DNA of 64,000 nt from Muribaculaceae bacterium (GCA_023666425.1 JAMPCA010000001.1:212820-276819), one strand, 5' to 3'. Numbered from the stretch's first letter, positions 16,479 to 25,085 are shown. The notes: generated by a model from the letters alone, not told the origin. Program-made: numbers and translations.

Positions 16479-18110
16479 CTATAAGGAGACATCAATCGAA
16501 GCTCCCTCCACCGCGACTGCCGTCACCGCTGTACTTGCGCTGACTGCCGCGCCTGCCGGAGATCCCGTGGAAGTGCCAAGCTCTGCCGCCGGGGCGGAAG
16601 ATGCCGCCGGAGCAGAAGATGCCGGGGCAGAGGATACCGCTCCGCTCCTGCCGGAGGTCGTGGCGCCGGAAGTCAGGGAGAGCACTCTGGCTCCGCTGTT
16701 GACTGCCGCCGCAATCTTCGCCGCGCCGGAGGCTACCGCTTCCCGCTCCTGCTGCAGCTTTTGGAAAAATGCCCTGAGATACTTGGAGTCCGCCTCCGCG
16801 ATCGCCTGCTGCTCCTCCTGCCGGTGCTTGCGCTTTAACTCCTCTAAGTCTGCAGGATCCAGCTCCCTGCCGGACGACAAGGAATCCGCCAGCTCATCCA
16901 GCCCCATATCCTCCAGCGTCTCCGCCATCATGTCCGAGAACTCATCCATGAGCTCCTCCATGCTGGCCGTCAAATCTAAAACCGGCGTCTGCATGGCTTC
17001 CGCCATCAGCTCCTCGAGATTTACATCTTCCAGAGGTACGCTCGTATCCGTCGCAACTGTATAGACCGGCGAAGCCTCTTCGGCCTGCTTCTCCATGAGC
17101 ATCTGCTCATCCTGCCACGCCTGCTCCATGCGGTCTTCTTCATCCGTGTCCCCTGCACAGACGCCTCCAAGTCCCTGGCCTCTTGCGGCAGCCGCCTCTT
17201 CCTCCTGCAGATGGCGCATCTTCTTTTTTGCCACCCGCTCCATCGCCTCCGCATGAACGAGCGCTGCCTGCAGGGACTGGTCGTCATATTTCCACCTCCT
17301 GCGGATCTGGACGGTCTTCTGTCTTGCCCGGATCAACACCTGCTTTGCATTGCTGGAGGTCTTCGCACTCAGAATCTGGGCGGAAATCTGCTTAAAATTA
17401 TAATAAAAACGCTTACTGTACTTTGATTTCTTCACATAGCGGCTCACACTCATGCCCGTGCTGATACTGCTCTTGGAAATCGCCTTTACGCTTTCCAGCA
17501 GCGCACTGTAATCCACCTCCGCCGCGTTTCCTGACGCCAGTCCGGATGCAGCCGCGCTGTTCTTCGCCGCGTTTCCGCTTCCCAGCACAGCAGCTGACAC
17601 ACTTCCCGACGCAGAGGAACCACTATTTCCCGGGGTGCTTCCCGACGCAGAGGAACCACTATTTCCCGGGGTGCTTCCCGACGCAGAGGTATCGTCTCCC
17701 AGCACGCTCGCCGCCTCTCCGCTGCACTCCTTCATACTGGCCATGTTCTTCGCCGCCATGTACATCTTAAAATTCTTAGAGAGAAGAAAGCTCTCATCCT
17801 TCGCCGGAACTTTCAGACCCCGCATAATGTTGTGGGCGATCCGGAGCGCCTTCATCTCATCGTTTGCTCCCCGCTGTGCGTTGTTCTGCTTCGCGTTCTT
17901 AAGCTGCTCAAAATATAATAACAGACCGGCCTCGGACGGCTCATAGCTCTCCTGCTCTTCCTCCTGCCGGACGACGCCGATACCACTTTCCCTGTCTGTT
18001 CCCAGTGTTATGTCATTCTCCTCCTGCAAAAACGCAGGAACATTTCCATAATCTGCCTCCGGTGCAAAATCCATTTGCCCCCATACGGCCGCATTTCCAC
18101 CAATCTGCAT
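16479..18110 (-). CDS. Large low-complexity protein of unknown function with a sigma-D-like promoter
   Basis: I do not recognise this 543-residue protein. It has no signal peptide or membrane helix. Residues about 1-120 look folded (FEQLKNAKQNNAQRG, FLLSKNFKMYMAAKNM). Residues about 130-195 are a Ser/Gly/Ala linker with a perfect 12-residue tandem repeat (SGSTPGNSGSSA). Residues about 220-300 are strongly basic with YSKRFYYNFKQISAQIL. The rest is acidic and helical with Ala-rich tail ending SIDVSL. An excellent ribosome site (CGGAGGTGACAGT) precedes the ATG. The upstream TCCGATAT with a -35-like TAAT suggests flagellar sigma-D control, so a motility-linked role is possible but unproven. Confidence 0.8.
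   Translation of the reverse strand: MQIGGNAAVWGQMDFAPEADYGNVPAFLQEENDITLGTDRESGIGVVRQEEEQESYEPSEAGLLLYFEQLKNAKQNNAQRGANDEMKALRIAHNIMRGLKVPAKDESFLLSKNFKMYMAAKNMASMKECSGEAASVLGDDTSASGSTPGNSGSSASGSTPGNSGSSASGSVSAAVLGSGNAAKNSAAASGLASGNAAEVDYSALLESVKAISKSSISTGMSVSRYVKKSKYSKRFYYNFKQISAQILSAKTSSNAKQVLIRARQKTVQIRRRWKYDDQSLQAALVHAEAMERVAKKKMRHLQEEEAAAARGQGLGGVCAGDTDEEDRMEQAWQDEQMLMEKQAEEASPVYTVATDTSVPLEDVNLEELMAEAMQTPVLDLTASMEELMDEFSDMMAETLEDMGLDELADSLSSGRELDPADLEELKRKHRQEEQQAIAEADSKYLRAFFQKLQQEREAVASGAAKIAAAVNSGARVLSLTSGATTSGRSGAVSSAPASSAPAASSAPAAELGTSTGSPAGAAVSASTAVTAVAVEGASIDVSL
17602..17689. repeat. 36-bp coding tandem repeat, 2.4 copies
   Basis: Two perfect 36-bp copies (17602-17637, 17638-17673) and a 16-bp partial third copy (17674-17689), all in frame inside the unknown 543-residue protein. 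The repeat encodes SGSTPGNSGSSA-type linker, and perfect identity suggests recent slippage or expansion. Confidence 0.95.
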
Positions 18111-18160
18111 ACTGTCACCTCCGTGTGAACTGCATAACCCGATTGTACTCCGTATCTTTT

Positions 18161-18187
18161 ATATCGGATGCAGACCAGTGAAAATTA
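18161..18187 (-). promoter_or_regulatory. Candidate sigma-D (sigma-28) promoter
   Basis: Minus strand: -10 TCCGATAT (18161-18168), 15-nt spacer, -35-like TAAT (18184-18187). The flagellar sigma-28 consensus is TAAA-N15-GCCGATAA/T, so one mismatch occurs in each element. No sigma-A promoter of comparable quality is seen before the 16479-18110 gene. Confidence 0.55.
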
Positions 18188-18210
18188 ACCTCTTCCTATT
18201 ATATTTTTCC

Positions 18211-19008
18211 TTAGTTCCCGGCGCTCTCATACCTTCTCGTCCCATAGCAGAACAGCGCATAGGCTATCGCGAAAAAGACCACGGCAATCACGCACTCCAC
18301 GCCGATGACTGCTGCTCCCTTTCCCATGAGGAAATAGCTGGCCGGAAGATAGGCGACAAAGGCGAAGGGAATCACCCATGTAATCAGAAACTGTACCACC
18401 TTACCGTAAATCTCCGTCGGATATTTGGCAAAGTTTGCCATTTCATATGCCACCTGCAGAAACGGTCCGCTCTGTTTCACCCAAAAGGCTAAGGATGCAA
18501 AAAACAGCTTCACCGCTGTGTAGATCAGCGCCCCTGCCAGGATTGACACAAAAAACAACAGAATGTGTACCGCATCCACCGTCAGAATCCCCTTCGACAG
18601 CGACATTCCCACCAGAATCGTCCCCACCAGGAGCTCTCCCAGCGCATCCGGCTGCAGCTTTTCGCAGATCACCTGAAAAAACACATTCATCGGTCTGAGC
18701 ATATAGCGGTCAAAATCCCCGTCAATCACCATCCACCATGACACCAGCCAGATATTGTCCGTGAGCAGATGGTCGATGCCCCTCGGAATCTGCGCAAAGC
18801 CATAGATAAAAATCAACTGCTCCAGCGTCCAGCCCTGCAGGCTCGGAATCTGTTCAAACACCAGATACAAAAAGGCGATTCCCATGATCTGGGTAAAAAA
18901 GAAGCCAAACAGCCCCATCAGAAAATCCACTTTCGACTGCAATATCGTCTTTAAGAACTGGGACGCCAGCACCCGGTATAACCGGCCGTACCGTTTTAAC
19001 TTTTTCAT
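18211..19008 (-). CDS. ABC-2 family transporter permease (second subunit)
   Basis: Membrane subunit of 265 residues with about six hydrophobic segments and the ABC2_membrane_6-type motif region around IYGFAQIPRGIDHLLTDNIW. I chose the ATG at 19008 because GGGAGGGTGATGTT precedes it and overlaps the end of the upstream permease; the upstream TTG extension would include this ribosome site. It is the last gene of a three-gene operon (ATPase, permease, permease) that should form a heterodimeric exporter. Substrate unknown. Confidence 0.88.
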   Translation of the reverse strand: MKKLKRYGRLYRVLASQFLKTILQSKVDFLMGLFGFFFTQIMGIAFLYLVFEQIPSLQGWTLEQLIFIYGFAQIPRGIDHLLTDNIWLVSWWMVIDGDFDRYMLRPMNVFFQVICEKLQPDALGELLVGTILVGMSLSKGILTVDAVHILLFFVSILAGALIYTAVKLFFASLAFWVKQSGPFLQVAYEMANFAKYPTEIYGKVVQFLITWVIPFAFVAYLPASYFLMGKGAAVIGVECVIAVVFFAIAYALFCYGTRRYESAGN

Positions 19009-19012
19009 AACA

Positions 19013-19831
19013 TCACCCTCCCAATACAACCAGACGCTTTGTTACCTGCCGCCAGATCACACTCCCGAGTACATAGAGAAGCACGACCCACACCGCCTGC
19101 CGTCCAAGGACGAACAAAAGCTCTGCGCCCTCATACTTCCCGAGATAAATCATCACCGGCGTATAGACCATGGAGGAGAAGGGCAGAAAGTCAAAAATCC
19201 TCTGCACCACCCCCGGGAAAAAGGAAAGCGGAATCAGCTGCCCCGTCAGAAAGGACAAAAGCGCCTCCTTCGCCATCTGCAATCCGAAGATATAGGTCGT
19301 AAAAAAAGCGATCATGCCAAAACAAAAGTCAAAAAGTACATAGATCAAAAAGCTCATAAACACGCTCACCAGAAACAGCAGGATATTTTCTATCCGCACC
19401 ACCGGCTCGTGGAGCACCCGCACCTTATAGACCTCTAAGATGACCCATACGATCAGCCCCGGCATAAGGAAGTGGTAAACTGCCGTCCCGAAGGACTGGG
19501 CTACAAGGCTGATCCGATAGTCCATCGGCTTGATCAGGTTCATCGCCACATTGCCCTTTACCACATCCTTACCCACAGTTTTTGAAATAGAGATCATCAC
19601 AAGGGAGGAGGCAATGTAGCTCATAAACACATATACCACCATCTCATGTCTCGTCAGCCCCCCAAGAGTCGCATTGTCCGCGCTCCCGTAAATCGCCATC
19701 CACAGATAGTAATTGATAAAAGAGGCGAACAGACTGCAGAACATATACAGATAAAATGCGCCCTTATATGCCATATTCCGCTTCAGCTCATTGGACACAA
19801 AGGGCAGATAGACCCGGAAAAACTTTCTCAT
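19013..19831 (-). CDS. ABC-2 family transporter permease (first subunit)
   Basis: Membrane subunit of 272 residues with about six hydrophobic segments, related in layout to the next gene (for example the shared region around VVKGNVAMNLIKPMDYR here and DRYMLRPMNVFFQ there). It likely pairs with that protein in one transporter. It starts 13 nt after the ATPase gene and ends 4 nt before the second permease. Members of this type are annotated as multidrug or unknown exporters; no substrate can be read from sequence. Confidence 0.88.
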   Translation of the reverse strand: MRKFFRVYLPFVSNELKRNMAYKGAFYLYMFCSLFASFINYYLWMAIYGSADNATLGGLTRHEMVVYVFMSYIASSLVMISISKTVGKDVVKGNVAMNLIKPMDYRISLVAQSFGTAVYHFLMPGLIVWVILEVYKVRVLHEPVVRIENILLFLVSVFMSFLIYVLFDFCFGMIAFFTTYIFGLQMAKEALLSFLTGQLIPLSFFPGVVQRIFDFLPFSSMVYTPVMIYLGKYEGAELLFVLGRQAVWVVLLYVLGSVIWRQVTKRLVVLGG

Positions 19832-19844
19832 ACGCCGCCCCTTT

Positions 19845-20852
19845 CTACAGCCCGTGCTGATAGATCGCCTTGACGATCTCCGACAGTTCTGTCTCCTGCA
19901 AACGGATATCCTTCACCTCGCAGGCCGCCATGGCCGACGCAATTACCTCCGATACCTGCAGATCATTCTTGTCAAAAGTAATCGCAAGCTCATTATTCTC
20001 TGCATCCACCGTCACGGAAAAAAGCGCCGCATCCACTCCCAGCGCCGCCTGCCAGTCCACATGCTTTGCCTGCTCTGTGGAGCGCACCTCCATAATCACC
20101 TTCCGCTTTGTGCCATATGTATCCTTGAGATCGGCAAGACTTCCATCATAAATCTTCTTCCCCTCGTCGATCACAATAATCCTGCTGCACAGCTCCTCAA
20201 TATCGCCGATATCATGCGTCGTAAGAATCACGGTCGTCCGGTATTTCTCATTGATCTCCCGAATGGCGTCGCGGATCTTGTCCTTGACCACCAGATCCAG
20301 ACCTATCGTCGGCTCGTCCAGATACAGCACCCTGGGATTGTGAATCAGCGCCGCCCCCAGATCCGCCCGCATCCTCTGTCCCAGCGACAGCGTCCGCACC
20401 GGATGGTCAAAAAATTCCGGCAGATCCAGCACCGCATTTAAAAAGTTCATCCGCTCCTTATAATCCTCGTCCGGCACATCGTATATCTCCTTAAGGATCG
20501 TAAAGGACTCCGACAGCGGCAGATCCCACCACAGCTGCGTCCTCTGCCCAAACACCACGCCTATATTCTTCGCGTTCACCATCCGGTTCCTGCTGGGATC
20601 CACACCATTCACCATACACCGCCCGCTGGTGGGAGTGAGAATTCCCGTCATCATCTTGATTGTCGTAGACTTTCCCGCGCCGTTACTGCCGATATAGCCC
20701 ACGATCTCGCCCTCGCCGATCGCAAAGGAAATGTCATTCACCGCCAGCTTTCTCACCTTCTCCGTGGAAAACAGACCCTTAACCGCTCCTTTTAGTCCCG
20801 GATACTTCTTCGGGGAGACAAACTCCTTCACAATATGCTCTACCTGAATCAT
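19845..20852 (-). CDS. ABC transporter ATP-binding protein
   Basis: Cytoplasmic ATPase of 335 residues that drives the two downstream permeases. Walker A is GSNGAGKSTT, the Q-loop region follows VFGQRTQLWWDLP, the signature is LSLGQRMRADLGA, Walker B is VLYLDEPTIGLD and the switch histidine is in LTTHDIGD. Residues about 235-335 form an extra C-terminal domain typical of ABC-2 exporters with long ATPases. It is the first gene of the operon, behind a promoter whose start site is covered by a 16-bp palindrome. Confidence 0.95.
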   Translation of the reverse strand: MIQVEHIVKEFVSPKKYPGLKGAVKGLFSTEKVRKLAVNDISFAIGEGEIVGYIGSNGAGKSTTIKMMTGILTPTSGRCMVNGVDPSRNRMVNAKNIGVVFGQRTQLWWDLPLSESFTILKEIYDVPDEDYKERMNFLNAVLDLPEFFDHPVRTLSLGQRMRADLGAALIHNPRVLYLDEPTIGLDLVVKDKIRDAIREINEKYRTTVILTTHDIGDIEELCSRIIVIDEGKKIYDGSLADLKDTYGTKRKVIMEVRSTEQAKHVDWQAALGVDAALFSVTVDAENNELAITFDKNDLQVSEVIASAMAACEVKDIRLQETELSEIVKAIYQHGL

Positions 20853-20875
20853 AACATCCCTCCCTTATTCCAGCC

Positions 20876-20923
20876 TCAAACAAGTGTTTGACCTATTATA
20901 CTGGAATCCGGGAGGGACTGCAA
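20876..20923 (-). promoter_or_regulatory. Promoter and palindromic operator of the ABC exporter operon
   Basis: Minus strand: -35 TTGCAG (20918-20923), 17-nt spacer, -10 TATAAT (20895-20900), followed at once by the palindrome TCAAACA-CT-TGTTTGA (20876-20891) over the expected transcription start. A partial copy (AACACTTG) overlaps the -35. The shape suits a TetR-type repressor; no such gene lies next to it. Confidence 0.7.
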
Positions 20924-20951
20924 GTGTTTTTTAAGAAAATTTTCGTAACGC

Positions 20952-23144
20952 TTATTTTACTTCCAGCTCGTCTAACTGCTCATATCCTGCCTCCATATCG
21001 TAGGAGCGGAGCAGATAGCCGCCGTCTTTTTGATTGACGAGGTAAAAGCGGTTTCCCGCGTAGAGTCCCCGGGTCTTTGACTGATCCCAGCTGCTCTCCT
21101 CATCCATCTTCGCTTTCAGAAGCCTTACAAATTCACCGTCCTTCCATGTATAGAGCAGATAGCGTATCATATCCGCCCCTTCCTTTCTCCAGTCTGTCAC
21201 GGAAAAGCCGATCAGATTTTTTCCCGCGTCCGCCAGTGCGCTCTTGTAATAGCCCGCCGCTTCACAGTATGTCCCGTCCACCGTAACCGTATCCAGTATC
21301 TTTAAATCCACCGGGTCAGAAATATCAAACATGACAATCTTTACGCCCAGCCGCTCACTGGTCTCAGGATCCGTCTCGTAGCCGATGCCCAGAAGCAGGC
21401 CGTCCCCGTAGGGATGCAGATAATCGGAAAATCCGCTGATCTCTATCTGCCCCAGCATTTTCGGATTTGCCGGGTCGGAGATATCCACCGCAAAAAGCGG
21501 GTCGGTATTGTGGTAGGTAATGAAATACGCCATATTGCCAATGTAGCGCGCCGCATAGACCTCCTCGCCCTCCGCGATGTGGCTGAGCGAGCCCAGCTCC
21601 TTTAGATTTTCGTCCAAAAGATACAGACGGTTCTCCGAGTTTGTGCTCCACTCCGTCGTCAGCACCCTGAGAACTCCGTTCCCCTCCGAAATTGCGAAGG
21701 TGTCCATCACTCCTCCCCTCACCGAGGCCGCCCCCACGCCATTTAAGATGCCATTCTTATAGGAAAACTTTGCGATGTCCGTATAGGTTTTTCCCTCACT
21801 GTCCCCTTCCGTCCACTCATAATCCTCAGAGTACAGATAGATTGCCCCGGTGCTCATGTAAATCTGCGCATAGTTGTTCATAAGCACCATATAGTCCACC
21901 GTCCTGTCCGGATTCTTCGTGTCCACCGAGGAGATAATCAGCTCGCCCGCCACCTGATCCTGCACATAAATACAGTCCGCCGCCGCTTTTTCTCCGTCAA
22001 TCACCGGAATCGCCGCGCCCTGTTCCGTATCCTTCGTTTTTACCCCGTCATCATAAATCCGGTAATCAGAATACAGATCCTCGCGGGTAAACAGATAAAT
22101 ATAATCTCCCACCTTGCGGGAATCGTAATAGCCGCCGTCCTGGCTTACCGTTCCGGCAAGCACGCCCCCGTTGCGCCCCGCAATATCATAAGTCTGCAGC
22201 TCAACCGTCATATTTTCATTCACATAGTACGCGTCCACGACATCTGCCATTGGCTTATCGCTGCTCCATACATCTTCTGTGCCGGAGGATACCGCATCCG
22301 TCTCCAGATTACTCTCCCTTTTCTGCACAATCAGATACAGTCTGTCTCCATCGACATACATCTCGCAAATGTCTGCTCCCGTATCCAGTTTCGGCTCTAT
22401 CTCCGCCACCGTCTTCATCTTATCGCCGCGAATGTCCACAAGGCTGACTTTTTCGCCCGTCTGCACATAGAGATAGCTGCCATCATTTTTGATGAAATCG
22501 CTCTCATCCACGCCCTCGACCTGCGTGTTGGTTTTGGAGAAATCGCCGTCCTGCACGTCCATCTCTGACCTTGCATCCGCAATCTCCTCGACTTCCTTTT
22601 GGTTTTCCTGCGCGGACGTTGCGGCATATTCTGCGCCATTCTCCGCTACACCGTCTGTCGTGTTAAATATCATGTCGTCGTAGTCCCACACATATCTGCC
22701 TGCACTGTTCTCTATGGCCGCATAGACCTCCTCATAGTCCGATGCCAGCCGGTAACTTCCCACAGTCGCTTTCTTGGGAAGCTTCACAGGCTCCGCCTCA
22801 CCCGCATCTGCTCCCACATCTGCTCCAAGGCCTGCATCCGCTCCTCCGGCCAGCGCCTCCTCCGGTACCGCGCCCGCATCTGCTCCTCCGCTCATGCTGC
22901 TGTCTGCATCGCCCTGCATGATTTTTCCGTAGATTCCCGCCCCTCCCATCGCTGCGACAAGGACGATAACAGCGGCCGCCTCCGCCAGACGGCGCACGGA
23001 AAATGTCCTGCGCGCCTGCTTCTTTCCGCGCAGCTGCTCCTTCACCCGCTCCGGCTCCAGAGACTCCGGGATACGGATATCTTCCGACGACTCCTCAATC
23101 TGCTTCATAAGTCTCTCCATCTCTTTCCTGCTCTGTTCTTCCAT
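20952..23144 (-). CDS. Membrane-anchored beta-propeller protein, candidate anti-sigma factor
   Basis: Protein of 730 residues. Residues 1-50 are cytoplasmic and charged (IRIPESLEPERVKEQLRG), residues about 53-72 form one membrane helix, and residues about 150-730 carry the secreted beta-propeller domain (repeats such as VDISDPANPKMLGQIEISG and FDISDPVDLKILDTV). The layout, with a short cytoplasmic tail, one helix and an extracellular sensor, plus position directly after an ECF sigma gene, suggests an anti-sigma factor; this is inference. I chose the ATG at 23144, preceded by GGGGGA at 7 nt, over the ATG five codons upstream, which has no ribosome site. The ligand is unknown. Confidence 0.82.
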   Translation of the reverse strand: MEEQSRKEMERLMKQIEESSEDIRIPESLEPERVKEQLRGKKQARRTFSVRRLAEAAAVIVLVAAMGGAGIYGKIMQGDADSSMSGGADAGAVPEEALAGGADAGLGADVGADAGEAEPVKLPKKATVGSYRLASDYEEVYAAIENSAGRYVWDYDDMIFNTTDGVAENGAEYAATSAQENQKEVEEIADARSEMDVQDGDFSKTNTQVEGVDESDFIKNDGSYLYVQTGEKVSLVDIRGDKMKTVAEIEPKLDTGADICEMYVDGDRLYLIVQKRESNLETDAVSSGTEDVWSSDKPMADVVDAYYVNENMTVELQTYDIAGRNGGVLAGTVSQDGGYYDSRKVGDYIYLFTREDLYSDYRIYDDGVKTKDTEQGAAIPVIDGEKAAADCIYVQDQVAGELIISSVDTKNPDRTVDYMVLMNNYAQIYMSTGAIYLYSEDYEWTEGDSEGKTYTDIAKFSYKNGILNGVGAASVRGGVMDTFAISEGNGVLRVLTTEWSTNSENRLYLLDENLKELGSLSHIAEGEEVYAARYIGNMAYFITYHNTDPLFAVDISDPANPKMLGQIEISGFSDYLHPYGDGLLLGIGYETDPETSERLGVKIVMFDISDPVDLKILDTVTVDGTYCEAAGYYKSALADAGKNLIGFSVTDWRKEGADMIRYLLYTWKDGEFVRLLKAKMDEESSWDQSKTRGLYAGNRFYLVNQKDGGYLLRSYDMEAGYEQLDELEVK

Positions 23145-23162
23145 AATTCGTTCCCCCATCTA

Positions 23163-23690
23163 TTAACTACTCAAAAGCTGACAGCTCATCCGTTTTAGCG
23201 CGCGGCTCTCCCGGGAACGCACCGTGTTCTCATTCATGCCCAGTGCCTCCGCGATTTCCCTTGTGCGGTAGCCAAAAAATACATGCAGACCCACGATCCG
23301 CCTGTCCTCCTCCGGCAGCTGAAAAAATGCCTGCCGCACCTGCAGGGACTCCTCCCTCTCATCGCTCCAGCAATCCTTCGGCGGCCCCTCCGCTTCCATC
23401 AGATCTTCCGTGAGCTCTCCTCCCTGACGATAGTACTCCCGCATTCGCTGATTACATTTATTCGCCACGATCCGGTACATCCAGCCCGCAAAAGACTCCT
23501 CTTTTTTCAGCTGTCCAATCGTGGCAAAAGCGTCCGCCACCGCCTCACTGACGGCGTCCTCTGCGTCCGCCGGCCTTTTTAATGTATACAGCGCATAGGC
23601 ATACAGCTTTTTATATACCTGCGCGTACAATTCGCCGAAGGCCTCCACATCGCCCCTCTTTGCCCTCTTTACCAATAACCGTTCTTCCAT
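23163..23690 (-). CDS. ECF-type RNA polymerase sigma factor
   Basis: Group 4 sigma factor of 175 residues. Region 2 (about 10-80) includes LYAQVYKKLYAYAL, DAEDAVSEAVADAF and the MYRIVANKCNQRMR helix; region 4 (about 110-170) includes LPEEDRRIVGLHVFFGYRT and the recognition helix ALGMNENTVRSRESRAL. It directs RNA polymerase to a stress regulon. The next gene (18 nt away) encodes a single-helix membrane protein that probably holds it inactive. It lies 27 nt after the serpin gene and likely shares its transcript. Confidence 0.94.
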   Translation of the reverse strand: MEERLLVKRAKRGDVEAFGELYAQVYKKLYAYALYTLKRPADAEDAVSEAVADAFATIGQLKKEESFAGWMYRIVANKCNQRMREYYRQGGELTEDLMEAEGPPKDCWSDEREESLQVRQAFFQLPEEDRRIVGLHVFFGYRTREIAEALGMNENTVRSRESRALKRMSCQLLSS

Positions 23691-23717
23691 AGATTTCCCC
23701 GTAATCCTTTATCAGTC

Positions 23718-25010
23718 TCACTTACTTTCCATATCCTGCATAACGCCGAGAAACAGCGGTATATGATTCTCGCAATCCACAATCATGTACACAAAGGGAC
23801 GGTTCAGATATACCTCCTTTACCATCATCGCAGCTCCACAATCATACTCCACCGCAGTCGCAGCTCCGGCTCTCGTGCCCGCCTCGTCCACCGCCATATA
23901 GGTCTTATGGATGACTTTTGAAATGTAAAGGTTTCCGTCCGCGCAGGTTCCCATGCCCGTAAAATCTGCCAGCTCTGCGTCAAAGGCGTCGCTCATTCCC
24001 ATGTCCGCAAGAACCTCACCCAGCTCCGTACCGTACTCTGCCTGAAATTTGGGCAGCATAGTCACAACCGGCTCCTGGCTCTCATTTTCCAACAGTCTGC
24101 CCAGCTCCTCTCCCGTTAGCGTTCGCAGATAATCCTCCATGGACAATCCCTCTTCGGGGAGCAGGGCGACAAAGGCATAACTCTTATCCTCCCCGTTGTC
24201 CTTATAGTACTTTGCAAAACCGGTCTCATTGTCCCCCTCGAGATAATGGAACTCCTCGCCGTACATAACCTTCACGTTCTGCTCGCGGCCGTCCTCCGTA
24301 GTAAAAATCTCCTGCCCTGTCTGATCCTTCCTGTAGGGTTCCTGCCACTTCGCGTCAAATGCCACCGCATTGATTAAATATGCCGCCGCATTCGGATTCA
24401 TCTCACTCAAAAGCTGTGGAATCATTTTATCGGTGTTCTCCATGACCCAGCCGTTCACCTGCTCCTTCGCCTTATTGTCAAAGGGAAGCATATAGATTTC
24501 TGCATCATAATTGTCCACATTCGCCTGCAGAAAATCCTCCTCAATTTTCATTTCCTTTGACTCATTCAGCCAGATGGAATCCGCTATGTGCAGCTTATAA
24601 TTTTTCCCGGAGGGAAGCTCTCTGATATAGTTCCCGAGGAACTGGTTCATGCTCTCCTCCTCCACGCCAACTACGCTCTCCATCTGCTCCCGCGTTGCGC
24701 CCTGCGCGCCGCTCTCCGCCATTCCCAGCGCACACAGCACCGATACCGGGGACAGCAGAATATTTTCATCTGCCCCGCAGCTTCGCAACAGTTCCACGGA
24801 AAAATCCATCACCGCTGCCTTCGCCGCCTCCTGCTGCCTGCTGCCCTGACTCTGCTCCTTCACCGTTTCCTCCTTCCCGTTGTCCTGACTCTGCGCATCC
24901 ACTGTCCTTAGGGGCGTCAGGTCTGCCGTCAGGCTGGCGCTTTTCCCGCAGCCCGCCAATAACAGCACCGACAGCAGCGCCGCCGACACGCGCAACTCTC
25001 TCCTCCTCAT
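23718..25010 (-). CDS. Lipoprotein serpin (serine protease inhibitor)
   Basis: Serpins trap serine or cysteine proteases by a suicide conformational change. The 430 residues start with a lipoprotein signal (lipobox LLLAGC, Cys about 21), a polar linker to about 65, then a complete serpin fold. The reactive loop hinge reads DEAGTRAGAATAVEY. Gly and small Ala residues there are what inhibitory serpins need, so it is probably active. The loop continues YDCGAAMMVKEVYLNRPF, and the scissile bond cannot be assigned safely. The C-terminal RPFVYMIVD is the usual serpin signature region. The protein should sit outside the membrane, perhaps guarding against host or microbial proteases. Confidence 0.94.
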   Translation of the reverse strand: MRRRELRVSAALLSVLLLAGCGKSASLTADLTPLRTVDAQSQDNGKEETVKEQSQGSRQQEAAKAAVMDFSVELLRSCGADENILLSPVSVLCALGMAESGAQGATREQMESVVGVEEESMNQFLGNYIRELPSGKNYKLHIADSIWLNESKEMKIEEDFLQANVDNYDAEIYMLPFDNKAKEQVNGWVMENTDKMIPQLLSEMNPNAAAYLINAVAFDAKWQEPYRKDQTGQEIFTTEDGREQNVKVMYGEEFHYLEGDNETGFAKYYKDNGEDKSYAFVALLPEEGLSMEDYLRTLTGEELGRLLENESQEPVVTMLPKFQAEYGTELGEVLADMGMSDAFDAELADFTGMGTCADGNLYISKVIHKTYMAVDEAGTRAGAATAVEYDCGAAMMVKEVYLNRPFVYMIVDCENHIPLFLGVMQDMESK

Positions 25011-25011
25011 A

Positions 25012-25068
25012 CAAAAAACCTCCTTTCAAGCCCTTCTGCTTATACAGTGTCTTAAAAAGAGGTTTTTG
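25012..25068 (-). promoter_or_regulatory. Hairpin occluding the serpin ribosome binding site
   Basis: On the minus-strand RNA, the segment from 25068 to 25051 pairs with the segment from 25030 to 25012, which contains the serpin Shine-Dalgarno AAAGGAGG. The stem is about 18 bp with two G-U pairs and one bulge; the loop is 20 nt. It also resembles a weak terminator for the glycosidase gene just upstream, because a T-run follows the stem. Either attenuation or translational gating is possible. Confidence 0.55.
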
Positions 25069-25085
25069 ATGCATTTTATTTGAAT

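Noticed and set aside
16440..16500. Terminator between the HD-GYP gene and the unknown gene
   Set aside because: Only a short CTCCT/AGGAG inverted repeat around the convergent stops, with no T-run; not enough for a terminator call.
17602..17689. CRISPR-like repeat
   Set aside because: Copies are directly adjacent without spacers, lie in frame inside a gene and no cas gene is present.
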